Source of the DNA: Rheum nobile
Taxonomy: Eukaryota > Streptophyta > Magnoliopsida > Caryophyllales > Polygonaceae
DNA length: 64,000 nt
Reading direction: 5' to 3'
Assembly: GCA_027886185.1 (NCBI GenBank)
Contig: WOAB01000142.1
Location: 1,612,001 to 1,676,000, forward strand
Shown here: positions 34,396 to 44,526 of the stretch, piece after piece
Numbering within the stretch: the first letter of the stretch is position 1
Layout: each line of letters opens with the position of its first letter
The notes under the pieces: generated by a model
Databases searched by the model: none
The model's input: the letters and a program-made list of their open reading frames with translations, nothing else
Told to the model about the DNA's origin: nothing
Position numbers and translations under genes: made by a program

Positions 34396-36829
34396 TGTGA
34401 TACCCCGTATTTTTGTAAGGTTATTTTGGGAATTTTGGAATTTTCCCGAGTACCCGTTGTGTACGTCGGATTTAATACAGAGAGTTTGAGACATTCTGTA
34501 ATGTGCTCTGTATCTGTAATATTTTTCTCAGTGAAATAATATACAGACAACATGCCTTGGATTTTAATATTCGTTCGCGTACGATAATTTTATCCCGGTT
34601 TAATGTCATGTTCGTTCAAAGCTGAACGGGCAGGAAAATCTGATCACGGCGACCGCCGTACAGTCACAGCGACCGCCGTCGCGGATCCAAGAACGGCGAC
34701 CGCCGTACAGTCACGGCGCCTGCCGTCCCAATGCTCGAGGTGGTAGCTGGCGTGCCAGGCTATGGCGGCGACCGCCGTAAATTACGGCGCCCGCCGTAAT
34801 TGCCACCGTCGTTGTCCGGCAGTCCTAGCCCGTTTGGTCGTCGGCGTGATTTCTGGCGAGCGCAGAACTAGCCTTCGTAGGCCCATTTTTCGTGCTCCAG
34901 ATGCTTTGGCTATAAAAGGAGGTGTTGGGGGAGAGATTTGAGCCATCCCAAACACCGAACCTCTGCCAAATTCTCGTGTCGTCGGAGTTGTGTTTCGCCG
35001 GAGTTTGCAAGCTCTCGTCGGTGTCGTTTGGTGGTGTTTCCAGCAGCCCTTTTTAAGCCTTTTGGTTGCCTTTGGAGGTCAGAACCCAAGCAAGGCGGAA
35101 AGGGGTCGAAACGCGCATCGTTTTGGTGAGATTTCTCTCGTTTCAGTCGTCTGAGTTCTTCACGGAGACCGCCGTGTTCTTCACGGCGCCCGCCGTGATG
35201 AACTGCGGCGACCGCCTCCAAGAACATCGACCGCCGCCAGTGCCCAGAATGCCTTCGTGGCTTTGGCTTGGTTGGTTGTGGTCGTGGCGTCTTTCCTTTC
35301 GTTCTCTTTCATCGTTTTTAGATTCGTACTACGGTTATGTCGGATCTAACTTAGGGTTCCTTTTATGGGTCGACTCGAAGGTTGTTGTGCTGTCGGAGCT
35401 ATACCCGTGTCGAGCCCGGAATCCAGTTGTCGCCGTTAGGCTATTCTGCGGATTAAGGCAAGTGGCGGTTCACTCTTGCTCGTTCATTCCATATTTACAT
35501 TAGTTATCAGTAGTTTATCTGAGTAATTAATTTGGAATGAATACTCTGTTTGTCTGAAAACGGTTTTGATAAACTGTTTTGAAAATCATATAATAGGTTG
35601 TATATCTGTTAAAACAACGCTATTATATGTGATCGCCTTTCGGGCCTTTATGTGGATTTATCCTGTAACTGTTATTGTGCTGTAACTGTTTAGTTAGCAC
35701 TGTTAAATAGGAACGTTACTCGGACTCTGTCCAGCCGTTTCTTTATAATCTGGTATCGGGGTGGCTCGTCTCCATCTGGTACTATTCTAAGATCATGATC
35801 GGTCTCTTTCACAAGTGTATAGAGACAGGACACTTAGCTGGTGTCACAAACCTTCCGGTATACGTCACTCTCGACGAAACGTATACTAAGATGTGTCGTC
35901 CCAATGATGGGGTACACATGTAAAAGTCTAATAACGTGATGTGTGTTTTTGAAACATAAATCAGATAAAGTGCTACTCTGACGCACATAATTAATAAACC
36001 TTCGACGAGTAGTGCAGCTAAGTTATAGTGTAGCTAGGAAAACTCGTCTCGACTTTGATCATAGTACGTTCTCTTTCCAATCTGGATTCGCTGTATGCGA
36101 TGAGGTTGGTCGTGAACCGAAGCATCTCAGTCAACTTTTAAATCATTGTTGTATGATTCTGTAACATTCCAGATTTGTCATACTTCCTTGAAGACTCATT
36201 TCCGTTGAAGTCTTCTTTTCGAGTCGATTTCTGTGAAGGTTCAGTCTTCCAGAATCTTCTCTTGTGCATACCTCTTGTCTATTCCAGTAGGAGTATGATG
36301 GTTGACTATCGTCATCGATTATTATTCGAGAAGCGATGAGTCTAACCTAATACGACTGCTTCGAACCATTCTGCTTTGTACCCTTGCTAGTCTATTCAAG
36401 TAGACTAACCCACGAACTTTGTTCTCTGCATGTGGGCTGGTGTCATCCGTTCGATTCGGCACATCAGATCGAAAGTAGCTCAGAAGATTAGAAGGACTAT
36501 GGAGTCGGCGGTGGTTTTTGAACGTTTTAATTATTTCTTTAATCAGGTTGAGATCTTTTGGACAATGACTTTGGTTGTAATGTACCTTATAAGACTTCCG
36601 CTGTTTTTGGTTTAAACTCTGTGTTGGCCTATTCGGGATTGGGTTGTAATCCCGTAACTCTGTTTCTTTAACAATGTTATGTTTGGGATTGAATGCTTTG
36701 ATCATTATGTATCATTTGTATTTCATAAATTGTATTTAAACAGTAAAGCCTTGGGTGATCTCGGTAAAGAACACTGGGGTCACTGGTGGTAATACATTTC
36801 CAAAAGGGTTAAGTTTTGGGGGTGTTACA
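34396..36829 (+). repeat. Tekay 3' LTR
   Basis: 2434 bp, nearly identical to the 5' LTR. It has about 20 bp more than the 5' LTR near 35166-35195, where one extra dyad copy (ACCGCCGTGTTCTTCACGG) is present. Dyads at 34644-34800 and 35161-35240 keep more intact CpGs than the 5' LTR. Confidence 0.93.
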
Positions 36830-36920
36830 TTCATGTATTGTTTTCAACAACTAAAGATCAAAACTTTGAACATGTAATTAACAAAAAATGAAAACTTTAA
36901 CTTCAAATAAGGGAAATTAC

Positions 36921-36977
36921 CTCATTTGGAGGTGGATCCTCTTCATCATTGTTGTTCTAATAATCATTGTTGTTCAT
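36921..36977 (-). pseudogene. MULE transposase exon 1
   Basis: ATG at 36977-36975, donor GAG|gtaatt at 36921. Encodes a short Asn/Asp/Glu/Pro-rich N-terminus with one in-frame TAG (36959-36957). It joins in phase 0 to exon 2 at 25480, on the other side of the Tekay element, showing that the retrotransposon landed in the first intron. Assignment rests on position, phase and splice sites only. Confidence 0.5.
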
Positions 36978-37129
36978 GTTGTCCCATTTTTTTTCAAAAC
37001 TTTGAGGGTGTTTAAAATGTGAGGGTTTAGACTCGAAATTGTGTCCTTAGCCGAAGAAGATGAAGTTAGGGGACCATTAAATCAGTTAGGTGGGGACAAG
37101 ACGTTAATTCAATGCGTTTTACATCCACC

Positions 37130-37205
37130 ATATCCCCACGTTACGTGTGAGCATCTCCCACACGTTAAGTGTTGGAGGTGTGCACACGTAACGTGGTGAT
37201 ACATT
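37130..37205. repeat. Dyad cluster B, internal copy 3
   Basis: Three dyads, CCCACGTTACGTGTGAG, CCCACACGTTAAGTGTTGG and GCACACGTAACGTGGTG, between the transposase exon 1 and the GRF gene. Confidence 0.75.
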
Positions 37206-37290
37206 TCCCCCCTTAGGTTTTAGGGTTTAGGGGGGTTTAGGGTTTAGGGTCAAGTATCAAGCTATTTATGATTTATGGTTTAGGGTTTAA
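37206..37290. repeat. Interstitial telomere-like repeats (TTTAGGG)
   Basis: Four to five TTTAGGG/TTAGGGT units between 37213 and 37280 (TTTTAGGGTTTAGG, GTTTAGGGTTTAGGGT, GGTTTAGGGTTTAAG) next to dyad cluster B. Short TTTAGGG runs are also known as telo-box promoter motifs, so this may be promoter sequence for the GRF gene at 37590. Confidence 0.65.
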
Positions 37291-37589
37291 GATAAAAGAC
37301 TCGTGACTACAGCTGTATACAACTATATACAACAACTGCCAAACATTTGTCAAACACGTTAGTCAGTTTTTTTCCAACTGGTTATTAGCTGTCAAACACA
37401 TTGCCTATTTTTTCACTATATAAGAAGCATTAGGGTTGTTTGTTCACTACAACAATTCCAACACAAGCGGTGCCTATAGATAAACTTTTGGGTAAGCTTC
37501 TCCTTCCAGTTTCTATCGATTTAGTAACACTGATTTATGATATTAATGGATTTATGATATTTGTAAGAAACCAAACACTACAACAAATA

Positions 37590-38047
37590 ATGGCATCTTC
37601 ATCAAAATCATCAACAAACGCAAATAGGCTATGCTACTGTAATTTGAAAGCCGTTGTCCGAACTTGGGATTTACAGTGGACCTACGAAAGGAGGTATTGG
37701 GGATGCCCAAAATTGGGGTGTCATTTCAGGGAGTGGATTGATCCAATGTACGAGGAGAGGGCACACGCGGTTATTCGACAACAATGGCAGGAAAAACAAG
37801 ATCTTGTTAAGGAAAATCAAGATCTTGTTAAGGAAAATCAAGATCTTGTTAAAGATCTTGATAACATTCGTAGGTATAACTTCAATCTACTAAATGATGT
37901 ACATCGTAGGTGATTAATGTCGTATCTTTTATGTAATGTTGTTTATGTACGATCAACCTTTGTAGGGAGGAAGCAAATTTAGCAAATCAGAGATATCATA
38001 TGAAGCGAATGTTCACCATAGACTATCCTAATTTCTTCAAACGCTAA
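37590..38047 (+). CDS. Small GRF-type zinc-finger protein carried by the MULE
   Basis: Two exons, 37590-37909 and 37966-38047 (GT-AG, phase kept), about 134 codons. The ATG at 37590 gives MASSSKSSTNANRLCYCNLK and is preferred to the in-frame ATG at 37440 because the GRF domain starts right after it. Residues 15-50 carry CYC...W...GCPKLGCHFREWID, the C-x-C, C, C pattern of zf-GRF with the usual W and F. A coiled-coil-like tail follows, encoded by three tandem 21-bp repeats (KENQDLV) at 37799-37860. The end is MFTIDYPNFFKR. No stops or frameshifts, unlike its neighbours. GRF fingers bind single-stranded nucleic acid in better-studied proteins; its role in a MULE is unknown. Confidence 0.78.
37799..37860 (+). 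repeat. 21-bp coding repeat, three copies
   Basis: AAGATCTTGTTAAGGAAAATC units in tandem within GRF exon 1, encoding KENQDLV heptads suited to a coiled coil. A seven-residue, 21-bp period keeps the frame. Confidence 0.9.
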
Positions 38048-38223
38048 AGTAGTGTCATATATTTTCTCTAATTTTTTCTAAGTTTATGATCAATTTGTAT
38101 TGTTTTCTGTATTGTGTGCTAAATGTGGTTGTAGTCAACCAGCATAATGAACAATTTATATTGTCTTCTAGGTTGATGATCATTTTGTATTGTTCTTATA
38201 AAGATTAATACAAGTTGGGCTAC
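38048..38223. other. MULE DNA downstream of the GRF gene
   Basis: AT-rich 3' region with AATTTGTATTGT-type words; interrupted by the solo LTR at 38224. Confidence 0.5.
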
Positions 38224-39596
38224 TGATCAACTCTACTTTGTAGTGCTTATCTAGGAGTTGTTACCGGTGTTTAGGGTGCCATTTGTATGGGTTTAGAGCA
38301 CAACTGTGGAGTATGGAGTTGAGGAGAAGAAGTATGGATATGGTGGTTTGGAGGAGCTTAAATGACGACATCCAAAAGATGAGGAGTAGACCACAAGTGA
38401 AGACCGAAGGAAGAAGGAAGAAAAGAAGCCATATGGAGCAAACAAGGAGCAGCCGCGACCGGAGCAGCCCACGGACGACGACCGTGGCAAAGTCGAAGAC
38501 ACGGTGCCAGAGTTTTCATTTTCCGCGACCGCGGAAAATCCCTTCGTCGAGGCTGTTCGAGAGCACAATTGATATTTCCGCGATCGCGGAAAATCCCTTC
38601 GTCAAGGCTGTTCGAGAGCAGAATTGATATTTCCGCGACCGCGGAAGTGCACGCCAGCGAACAAGTTGTTCTTTCCGAACTTTTACGTTAATTTCCTTTT
38701 CAGTTGTTTATTTTTATTTCTTTATTCCGTTTAGGTTATTTTGTTTCCGTTTAGATTATGTTTGTGATCTTTGGTTTTAGGTTTGATTTAAAACCTAGTT
38801 CCAATAGCCTCCATTCATCATCTATAGTATTCATCACGTTACATCAAGTTTTACATTCAGTATTGTTTTTCCTTTGAACTATGAAGAACTAAGCACTTTT
38901 GCTTAGTCCGACGATTGAAGCCTTCATTTGATATACGGTTGTGAGATTCTAATTCTATTTCTTTTCCTTTGAATGTATTGAGTTCTCTTGCGCTTCATCC
39001 CATTGATTATTACTGATTTCGCTTGTTGGACGCAACTAGTTGCTAGGGTTTGGTAATTACTGTTTGAGTTACCTAATTCATGTGTAGCAACTGCAATATT
39101 CTAAGAACTGTTTGGGACTAGTTTATTGTAGGGAGAATTAATTACATGCAATAGTATGACTGTTTGCCACTCTTGCATGTATCTATCGAAATTCCTGTGC
39201 TCATTGCTGCTATTGAATTGACGCGTGAGGTTTTCATAGTTATTTAATAGTTAGTATTCTCAAGGTTTGTTTGTCCTGTTTATAACTTATGAAAAAGAAT
39301 AGGAACATTCATAGGAAGGAATTAGAGATAATCTAGGATCAACCAATCTCATGAATGGTGGATATTTGTCTGGCTAAGTACTTTTCCCAAATTGATTACA
39401 TCTTTGCTTTGTGTTACTTTACTTTATTATTTACTTTGAATCAAACCAACCAAAACCCCCCTTTGTTACTTTTGACATACACTTGTGCACTTAGAAAGAT
39501 TACTTCCTCCCTGTGGGATTTGACCCTTGCTTACCAGACTACATTAGTTAGGTTTTTAAGGATTATTTTGTTTAGGTGTGGCGACAACACCTATCA
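38224..39596 (+). mobile_element. Solo LTR (Athila/Tat-type) with target duplication GCTAC
   Basis: Starts TGATCAACTCTACTTTG and ends GACAACACCTATCA, flanked by GCTAC (38219-38223 and 39597-39601). The 3' part contains CTCCCTGTGGGATTTGACCC, a phrase conserved near the end of Athila-type LTRs, and GAACTAAGCACTTTTGCTTA, shared with the LTRs at 46775 and 39906. No internal region is present, so it is the product of LTR-LTR recombination. Carries dyad cluster E. Confidence 0.88.
38520..38646. repeat. Dyad cluster E (TTTCCGCGACCGCGGAAA), 55-bp period
   Basis: Three copies of the palindrome start at 38520, 38575 and 38630. The linker (CCCTTCGTC-AGGCTGTTCGAGA and AATTGATA) is conserved, so these are tandem 55-bp units. 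A looser copy, GCCGCGACCGGAGC, lies at 38452. Confidence 0.9.
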
Positions 39597-39601
39597 GCTA
39601 C

Positions 39602-39905
39602 ACAATGGGGGTAGCCCTCCCCTAATGCCTATTTAAAAACAATCTTATGGTTCATACACAACATTAAAACACAAATAAATACTACAACTAAACACAAATA
39701 ACATTACTAAGTATTACATGTCATAAACCATAAACTTTAAACATACGCTATCTTTAGGTTGGAAGCGGCCGGGTAGCTCGATCGAGAACTTTACATTGGA
39801 AGGGCAGAATGGTCATAGCAATGTAAATGACTCAATACGATCGTAACTTCAATCTTATTGTAAAACTCGATACTAAGCGAAGAAGACCGAAATACTTCGT
39901 ATTAC
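39602..39905. other. MULE DNA between the solo LTR and the Athila element
   Basis: No gene recognised. About 300 bp of MULE interior ending in the ATTAC target site. It may be the 3' end of a further MULE gene, but no domain can be read. Confidence 0.5.
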
Positions 39906-41163
39906 TAATAGGTGCCATTTCAGGCACCTTAACCAGTCATTATTGACATGATTTAGATGGAGTTTCAATGTAGATATAGGCTAAGTCTGTAATCCAGAAG
40001 AAGAGTTAAGAAATAAAGATATCATAGGATTTACAGCTTAATGAAGGATGGAGAAGATGGAGGAGAAGATCTGCTCAGGATTCATGGAGGAAGGCTACCA
40101 TCACTTGGTAGTACAGGAGAGCAAAAGATGAAGAACTGAAGAAGCTGGTCTTTGCCGCCCCGCGCCACAAGCCACCGCGACCCGACGATGGATCTCAGAG
40201 AAGGCGACACAACGAAGCCACCGCCCCGCGGTGGAGGTCGACGCCTCGCGGCCAGCAGTTCTTTTGTTTCCGATTTTAGCATTTTCGGATATTCTACTTT
40301 ATATTATTTTTATTTCCTAGGTTTAGCTTATCTTTTCTGAACCTATTTAAGACTTTTTCTAGTTTTAGAGAAGAGGACGTTCTCTCTCTTTATTCATTCT
40401 AGATCTAGGGTTTGAACGAATGGAGAACTAAACACCTTTGTTTCGCTAGACAATTGAAGCATTGCAATGAATTGGTTGTGAGATTTCTATTCCTTGTTCT
40501 ATATCTTATAAAGTTGGTTTAATTCTCTTGAGCATAGTGTCTATTGGTTTGTATTGATTTATCTAGAGTTGCTAACTGGGTTTATCGATATCTATCATAG
40601 TGATAGGGTTTGCATATAGTGGAATACGAGTGCTTACCTAGTGGCAAACACAATTGTTGCATATAGTGGAATACGAGTGCGCAATTGTGAGAGAGAATTA
40701 TTTGCATGTTAATTAGTAAGGTTTTCTTCTATTTGCATGTATCATATATCCTTGTGTGCATCACTATTGCTTTGTTAGTGGTAAGGTTTTCTTCCATTGA
40801 TATCGTGATAAGTCTATCAACAATTGTGAGAATTAGTAGTACTTAAGATCAGGATGGGAACAACTATAAGATTGTGAAAAGAACTTGGAACAATAGTTAT
40901 CAGTGATCAACTTGTTTCATCTGCAGTGTGGATATTTGTCTAGTGGAATACTTCCCCTCATCATATTTCTTCTTATTTTAAAGCTTGCATCTCTGTTACT
41001 CTGCAAATATTCTAAAACCCCCCTGCTACTTGTTAGTCACACGTTAATTGCATACAGATAACCGACTCCTTGTGGGATCGACCCTGACTTTCTTGCTATA
41101 CTCTTTAGTAGGTGAATTAGGATTTCTTTGACAGGAAAACGACACCGGTTTCCGGCCTTGTCA
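39906..41163 (+). repeat. Athila-like 5' LTR
   Basis: 1258 bp. Differs from the 3' LTR by a 12-18 bp repeat deletion near 40140 (GAAGAACTGAAGAAG present once here, twice in the 3' LTR), a T-rich indel near 40315 and scattered substitutions. Dyad cluster F copies at about 40154-40250 precede a CTATTTAAG promoter-like stretch (about 40343). Confidence 0.9.
40154..40250. repeat. Dyad cluster F in Athila 5' LTR (ACCGCCCCGCGGTG)
   Basis: Copies: GCCGCCCCGCGCCAC, CACCGCGACCCGACGA, CACCGCCCCGCGGTGG and ACGCCTCGCGGC. Two word types alternate, CCGCCCCGCGG and CCGCGACCCGGCGG. The second (here with an A) reads CACCGCGACCCAGCGG in the 3' LTR, so the two LTRs have decayed at different CpGs. Confidence 0.88.
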
Positions 41164-41165
41164 AA

Positions 41166-41184
41166 TTTGGCGCCGTTGCCGGGG
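41166..41184 (+). other. Primer-binding region of Athila-like element
   Basis: TTTGGCGCCGTTGCCGGGG two bases after the 5' LTR, the phrase found at this place in Athila-type elements. Confidence 0.8.
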
Positions 41185-41594
41185 AGTCAAATACTCTGTT
41201 TGTGATTGACTGCGGTGTGGATCTATCTTACGGTCCGCACCTTTGCTACTGATTCGTTACTTGTTGAAGTTGATACAGAGACAGGTACGAATGGCTCAGA
41301 CACTCCGACAGTTGACTGCGCTAGATCTAATACATCAGCCATTGGTTGTAATCATTCCACCCCTTGCAGATGGTGTGACATTTGAGCTCAGAACATGAGT
41401 GATACGGTTGCTCCCGAGATACCATGGACGAAGTGGAGAGGATCCCATTGTTCACTTGGGTAAATTCCACAACGTCATTATGAGCATTAAACCAGCCAAC
41501 GTCACTGAAGATCAGATTAAAATGAGAGCCTTCGGGTTCACTCTTAAGGACGATGCTGAGGACTGGTATTATCATCTGCCTGGCGGAAGCATAG

Positions 41595-42514
41595 TGTTGA
41601 ATTCCTTAGGTTTTGATGGTTACAAACACTCAACTAATACGTGTACCAAGTGTTTCAGGGACAAGAAGAGTTATCCCAGGGAGCTTTGCAGCACAGGATC
41701 TCAGAGGGAACAAAGGCTTGCTTAGCGCTTTGTTACCTCTCAAGGAACTGTAGTGATGGACCAGATCAAGGCTGCAAAAGGAAAGAAGTCATCCAGCGTG
41801 CTATGTTAAGGAAACAAACCAAGAAGCCACGCGGTAGAGGATGAAGACTTCGGCTCCAAGGATCAAGCCGGATTGCGCGAAGATATGGAGAGAGAAAACC
41901 CGATCGTGTTGATCCTAGGAATATTTCCTAAGATAAGGCGATTGGAGAGAGAAGAACGTTATCCAATCGGTTGGATTAATTAAGGAACTCCTTCCTTAAT
42001 TAATATAACCGGTTGTGATATTATATATTCCAAACAAAATCATATCTTTGTAATCCGTTATCAGAATTTCCTAGTTTATGTTAATTAGGGTTTTAGCCGA
42101 GTTGTATTTAAGAGAAGCATGGATTCTTTTCTATGTAACGACGCAAAGGAAAAAGAATAACTGAGAGCGTTCAGTTGAGAAAATGAGAGTGAAGTGTTTG
42201 TGAGTCTTTGAGGGTTGAGTTCAGATTCATCGTTGTAGGAGTGATCTTCGAATCTAGGTGGGAAGTCTAGGGTTTGGAGTCCATGCTACAAGTGTAATCG
42301 AACAAGAAATCAATAAGACAAGTACACACTTCAAAATCCTCTCAAGCGGAAGCTTGAAGGTAGTGATTTTTCCTTGAGAAGCTAGTTTTGCTAATCAGGG
42401 TTTCCACTATATATCGTGCGTTCGTTCTGTTATCTTTCTTGCTATTTTAATCCGCTGTGCCTTTTGTGGGAACAAAGCTTTTGTTCCCTCAGACGTAACT
42501 CTAACGATCCAACA
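41595..42514 (+). repeat. SIRE-type 5' LTR
   Basis: 920 bp. A promoter-like GTTGTATTTAAGAGAAGC lies near 42103. A frame at 41641-41844 is present in both LTRs and is not a gene. Confidence 0.92.
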
Positions 42515-42516
42515 AT

Positions 42517-42528
42517 TGGTATCAGAGC
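42517..42528 (+). other. Primer-binding site of SIRE-type element
   Basis: TGGTATCAGAGC, two bases after the LTR; initiator tRNA-Met type. Confidence 0.85.
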
Positions 42529-42570
42529 CTGGTGCTCTAGATTGTTTTCGTTACAGAATTTGCAGGAAAG

Positions 42571-44526
42571 ATGTCATCGTCAAGCAATGCAATCGGTGAT
42601 TCATTCTGGAAACCACCAACTCTGAAGTCTGGTGAGTATAGCTGGTGGGTGGAGCAAATTGAGTCCCATATATGTTCCCTTGATGGACAGCTCTGGAAAG
42701 TTATAGAAGTCGGACCTTTTGTGATCAAGAACGAGACAGATGAGACAAAGCCAAAACCAAAGGTCGACTACACCGATGAGGATTGGAAGAAACTGGAGAA
42801 AAACAGCAGGGCTAAGAAGATCCTTCACATGGCCCTTCTTCCCTCCGATCTCAAGAAAGTCATGAGCTATAAGACTGCCAAGGAGATCTGGGATGCCCTG
42901 AAACGTCTTCATCAAGGAAATGAAGACTCGAAGAAGAACAAGATCATTTCCCTGTTCAAGGAGTACGACCAAATTTCTCAAGGGAAAGATGAACACATTC
43001 AAGAGTACTACTCCAGGTTCCATGGGCTAGTTGGTCAGCTTCAGTACCTTGGTGAAACAATGCCAGACTGGAAGTTGACTCATCACTTCATGCAAGGTCT
43101 CAACACTCAGTGGGATGTCATTGCTCTTGCCCTCTACTCTCAAATAGACGTCAAGACTCTTACTATGGAAGAGGTGGTTGCTAAGCTGGAAAGCAACGCC
43201 TCTGTCTATAATCATAAGATAAACAATAAAGGAGATGAGAAGGCGAAGAACATTGCCCTGAAGGTGGAAAGGGCATTTGATCTGTCTCAAACGGGCGATG
43301 AAGATGAGGATGGCGATGAAGATGTTGCTCTTATCACAAGGGCAATGAGGAAGATAAGGTCTCGGAATAAGGACTCACCCAGTTCCTTTGAAGGGAACAG
43401 AGACATGAAAGATGTGGTTTGTTACCACTGTCAGAACAAGGGACACATGGCCAGAAACTGCTTCAAGAAGAAGGCAGGAATGCCTCCGACAAATGAAGGG
43501 AAGCAAGCAATGGTTGCCACCTGGGGAGAATCAGACTCAGATGACGAAGATTCGTCACATTCCAGGGATGTATGCTTAATGGCCGTTGAAGTTCCAAACG
43601 AGACAAATGGAGGGGTAATCAACGATGAGGTAACTGAATCTGATCTTATATCAAGCTTAAGATGCAAATCTAAAGAAAGCTTGATCTCTCTCATTAAGAA
43701 TCTCGTTCGCGAGAGTAATCTTTTCAGTGAGCAACTCGAAGAGAAAGATGAATCGATCTCAGGTCTGATCGAAGAAAATCAGGTTTGGGCTGAAAAAGTG
43801 CTCACGCTTGATAAAGGTTCATCTTCCTCTTCAAACACATGCTTTGAATGTCCAGAACGCACTGAAAAGATTAAGTCTCTAGAGTCCATTGTTTCCTCAC
43901 TCGAGGCTGAGTCTTTAATGTTAAAACTAGGAAATGCAAAACTTTCTAGTGATCTAACCAAACTCAGTGAGGAACAAAAGGACGAGCCAAAAGGTATTGT
44001 CTTTGTTGCAACCAAGAATGAAAAGAAACCTGAAAAGAAGGAAGTACCTCGCTTTGGAATTGGCTATCAACCTAAGCTTCCTGTTGATGACACTAAGAAA
44101 GAAGGCTCCAAAGTCGAAGGAAAACAGTCTGTAAAAGAAAAGGGGGAATGTTCCTCCGGAGGGAACAATGACAAAGACTGTTCTAATTCGACTGAGGAAG
44201 GCAAGGCTTGGTATCATGGACAGAAGGCTCATGCAATTTGGCTGAAGCAATCCCAAAGCAGTTTGTCCAATAATATTGATTTTCAGTCAAGGATTGCTAA
44301 CAAAACAATTTGGCCAGGACAGAGCAAGTATGTAGATCTGAAGTGTCAAAGGGTCTGTTGGTATTGCGGGCATTCTGGTCATTACAAGCAAGAGTGCCTG
44401 CTGAAGCAACATAATGAGGAGATTGCTCGCACTACTAGGGAGCATATAGAAGTTGAACCTCCTAAGATTAGATATGTTGCTCCCAAACCCAGAAAGTATA
44501 AGCTTGTCTGGGTTCGCAAGAACTAA
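42571..44526 (+). CDS. SIRE-type gag protein, intact
   Basis: 651 codons open from ATG to TAA. Residues about 15-220 form the UBN2-type Copia gag core (YSWWVEQIESHICSLDGQLW, ALLPSDLKKVMSYKTAKEIW, EYYSRFHGLVGQLQYLGETM). First CCHC knuckle CYHCQNKGHMARNC near residue 290. A long acidic/coiled-coil region follows (residues 310-480). The second knuckle CWYCGHSGHYKQEC near residue 610 precedes a basic end (KPRKYKLVWVRKN). Two knuckles and the extended length fit the SIRE/Maximus lineage. It stays open while nearly every other TE frame in the window is broken. The protein should assemble particles that package RNA. Confidence 0.88.
   Translation: MSSSSNAIGDSFWKPPTLKSGEYSWWVEQIESHICSLDGQLWKVIEVGPFVIKNETDETKPKPKVDYTDEDWKKLEKNSRAKKILHMALLPSDLKKVMSYKTAKEIWDALKRLHQGNEDSKKNKIISLFKEYDQISQGKDEHIQEYYSRFHGLVGQLQYLGETMPDWKLTHHFMQGLNTQWDVIALALYSQIDVKTLTMEEVVAKLESNASVYNHKINNKGDEKAKNIALKVERAFDLSQTGDEDEDGDEDVALITRAMRKIRSRNKDSPSSFEGNRDMKDVVCYHCQNKGHMARNCFKKKAGMPPTNEGKQAMVATWGESDSDDEDSSHSRDVCLMAVEVPNETNGGVINDEVTESDLISSLRCKSKESLISLIKNLVRESNLFSEQLEEKDESISGLIEENQVWAEKVLTLDKGSSSSSNTCFECPERTEKIKSLESIVSSLEAESLMLKLGNAKLSSDLTKLSEEQKDEPKGIVFVATKNEKKPEKKEVPRFGIGYQPKLPVDDTKKEGSKVEGKQSVKEKGECSSGGNNDKDCSNSTEEGKAWYHGQKAHAIWLKQSQSSLSNNIDFQSRIANKTIWPGQSKYVDLKCQRVCWYCGHSGHYKQECLLKQHNEEIARTTREHIEVEPPKIRYVAPKPRKYKLVWVRKN

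Larger units (their letters stand above)
25815..36829 (+). mobile_element. Complete Tekay-like chromovirus (Ty3 LTR retrotransposon)
   Basis: Flanked by TTCAT (25810-25814 and 36830-36834). LTRs of 2412 bp (25815-28226) and 2434 bp (34396-36829) start TGTGATACCCCG and end GGGGGTGTTACA. Primer-binding site TGGTATCAGAGCC follows the 5' LTR, and a purine tract precedes the 3' LTR. Domain order gag-PR-RT-RH-IN-chromodomain, the LTR start and the iMet-type primer site fit the Tekay/Del lineage. LTRs differ by scattered substitutions and a short indel block near 35166, so insertion is fairly recent, yet the coding region has four stops and one frameshift. It sits in intron 1 of the MULE transposase. 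Confidence 0.92.
21737..36977 (-). pseudogene. MULE transposase gene (FAR1-like, SWIM finger, OTU-like C-terminus), split by insertions
   Basis: Minus-strand gene. Exon 1 (36977-36921) encodes MNNNDY, a stop, then NNNDEEDPPPNE. Intron 1 contains a complete Tekay element. Exon 2 (25480-24470) has the FAR1-type DNA-binding region. Exon 3 (24388-23881) has most of the DDE core. Exon 4 (from 23789) has VEGAHSSLKGFF and the SWIM finger. After a Ty3-like fragment, exons at 22345-21974 and 21892-21737 encode an OTU-like segment ending KGCRKKKV. The protein would bind MULE ends and catalyse excision and insertion. Breaks: exon 1 TAG, a GTAC repeat near 24690, an extra A near 23975, TAA at 23375, and the 22.3-23.1 kb insertion. 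Confidence 0.8.

Noticed and set aside
37440..37589. Upstream in-frame ATG of the GRF gene
   Set aside because: The extra 50 residues show no domain, and the ATG at 37590 leads straight into the zinc finger; left as possible 5' leader.
41641..41844. 67-codon frame (also 49338-49541)
   Set aside because: Occurs in both SIRE LTRs and has no domain.
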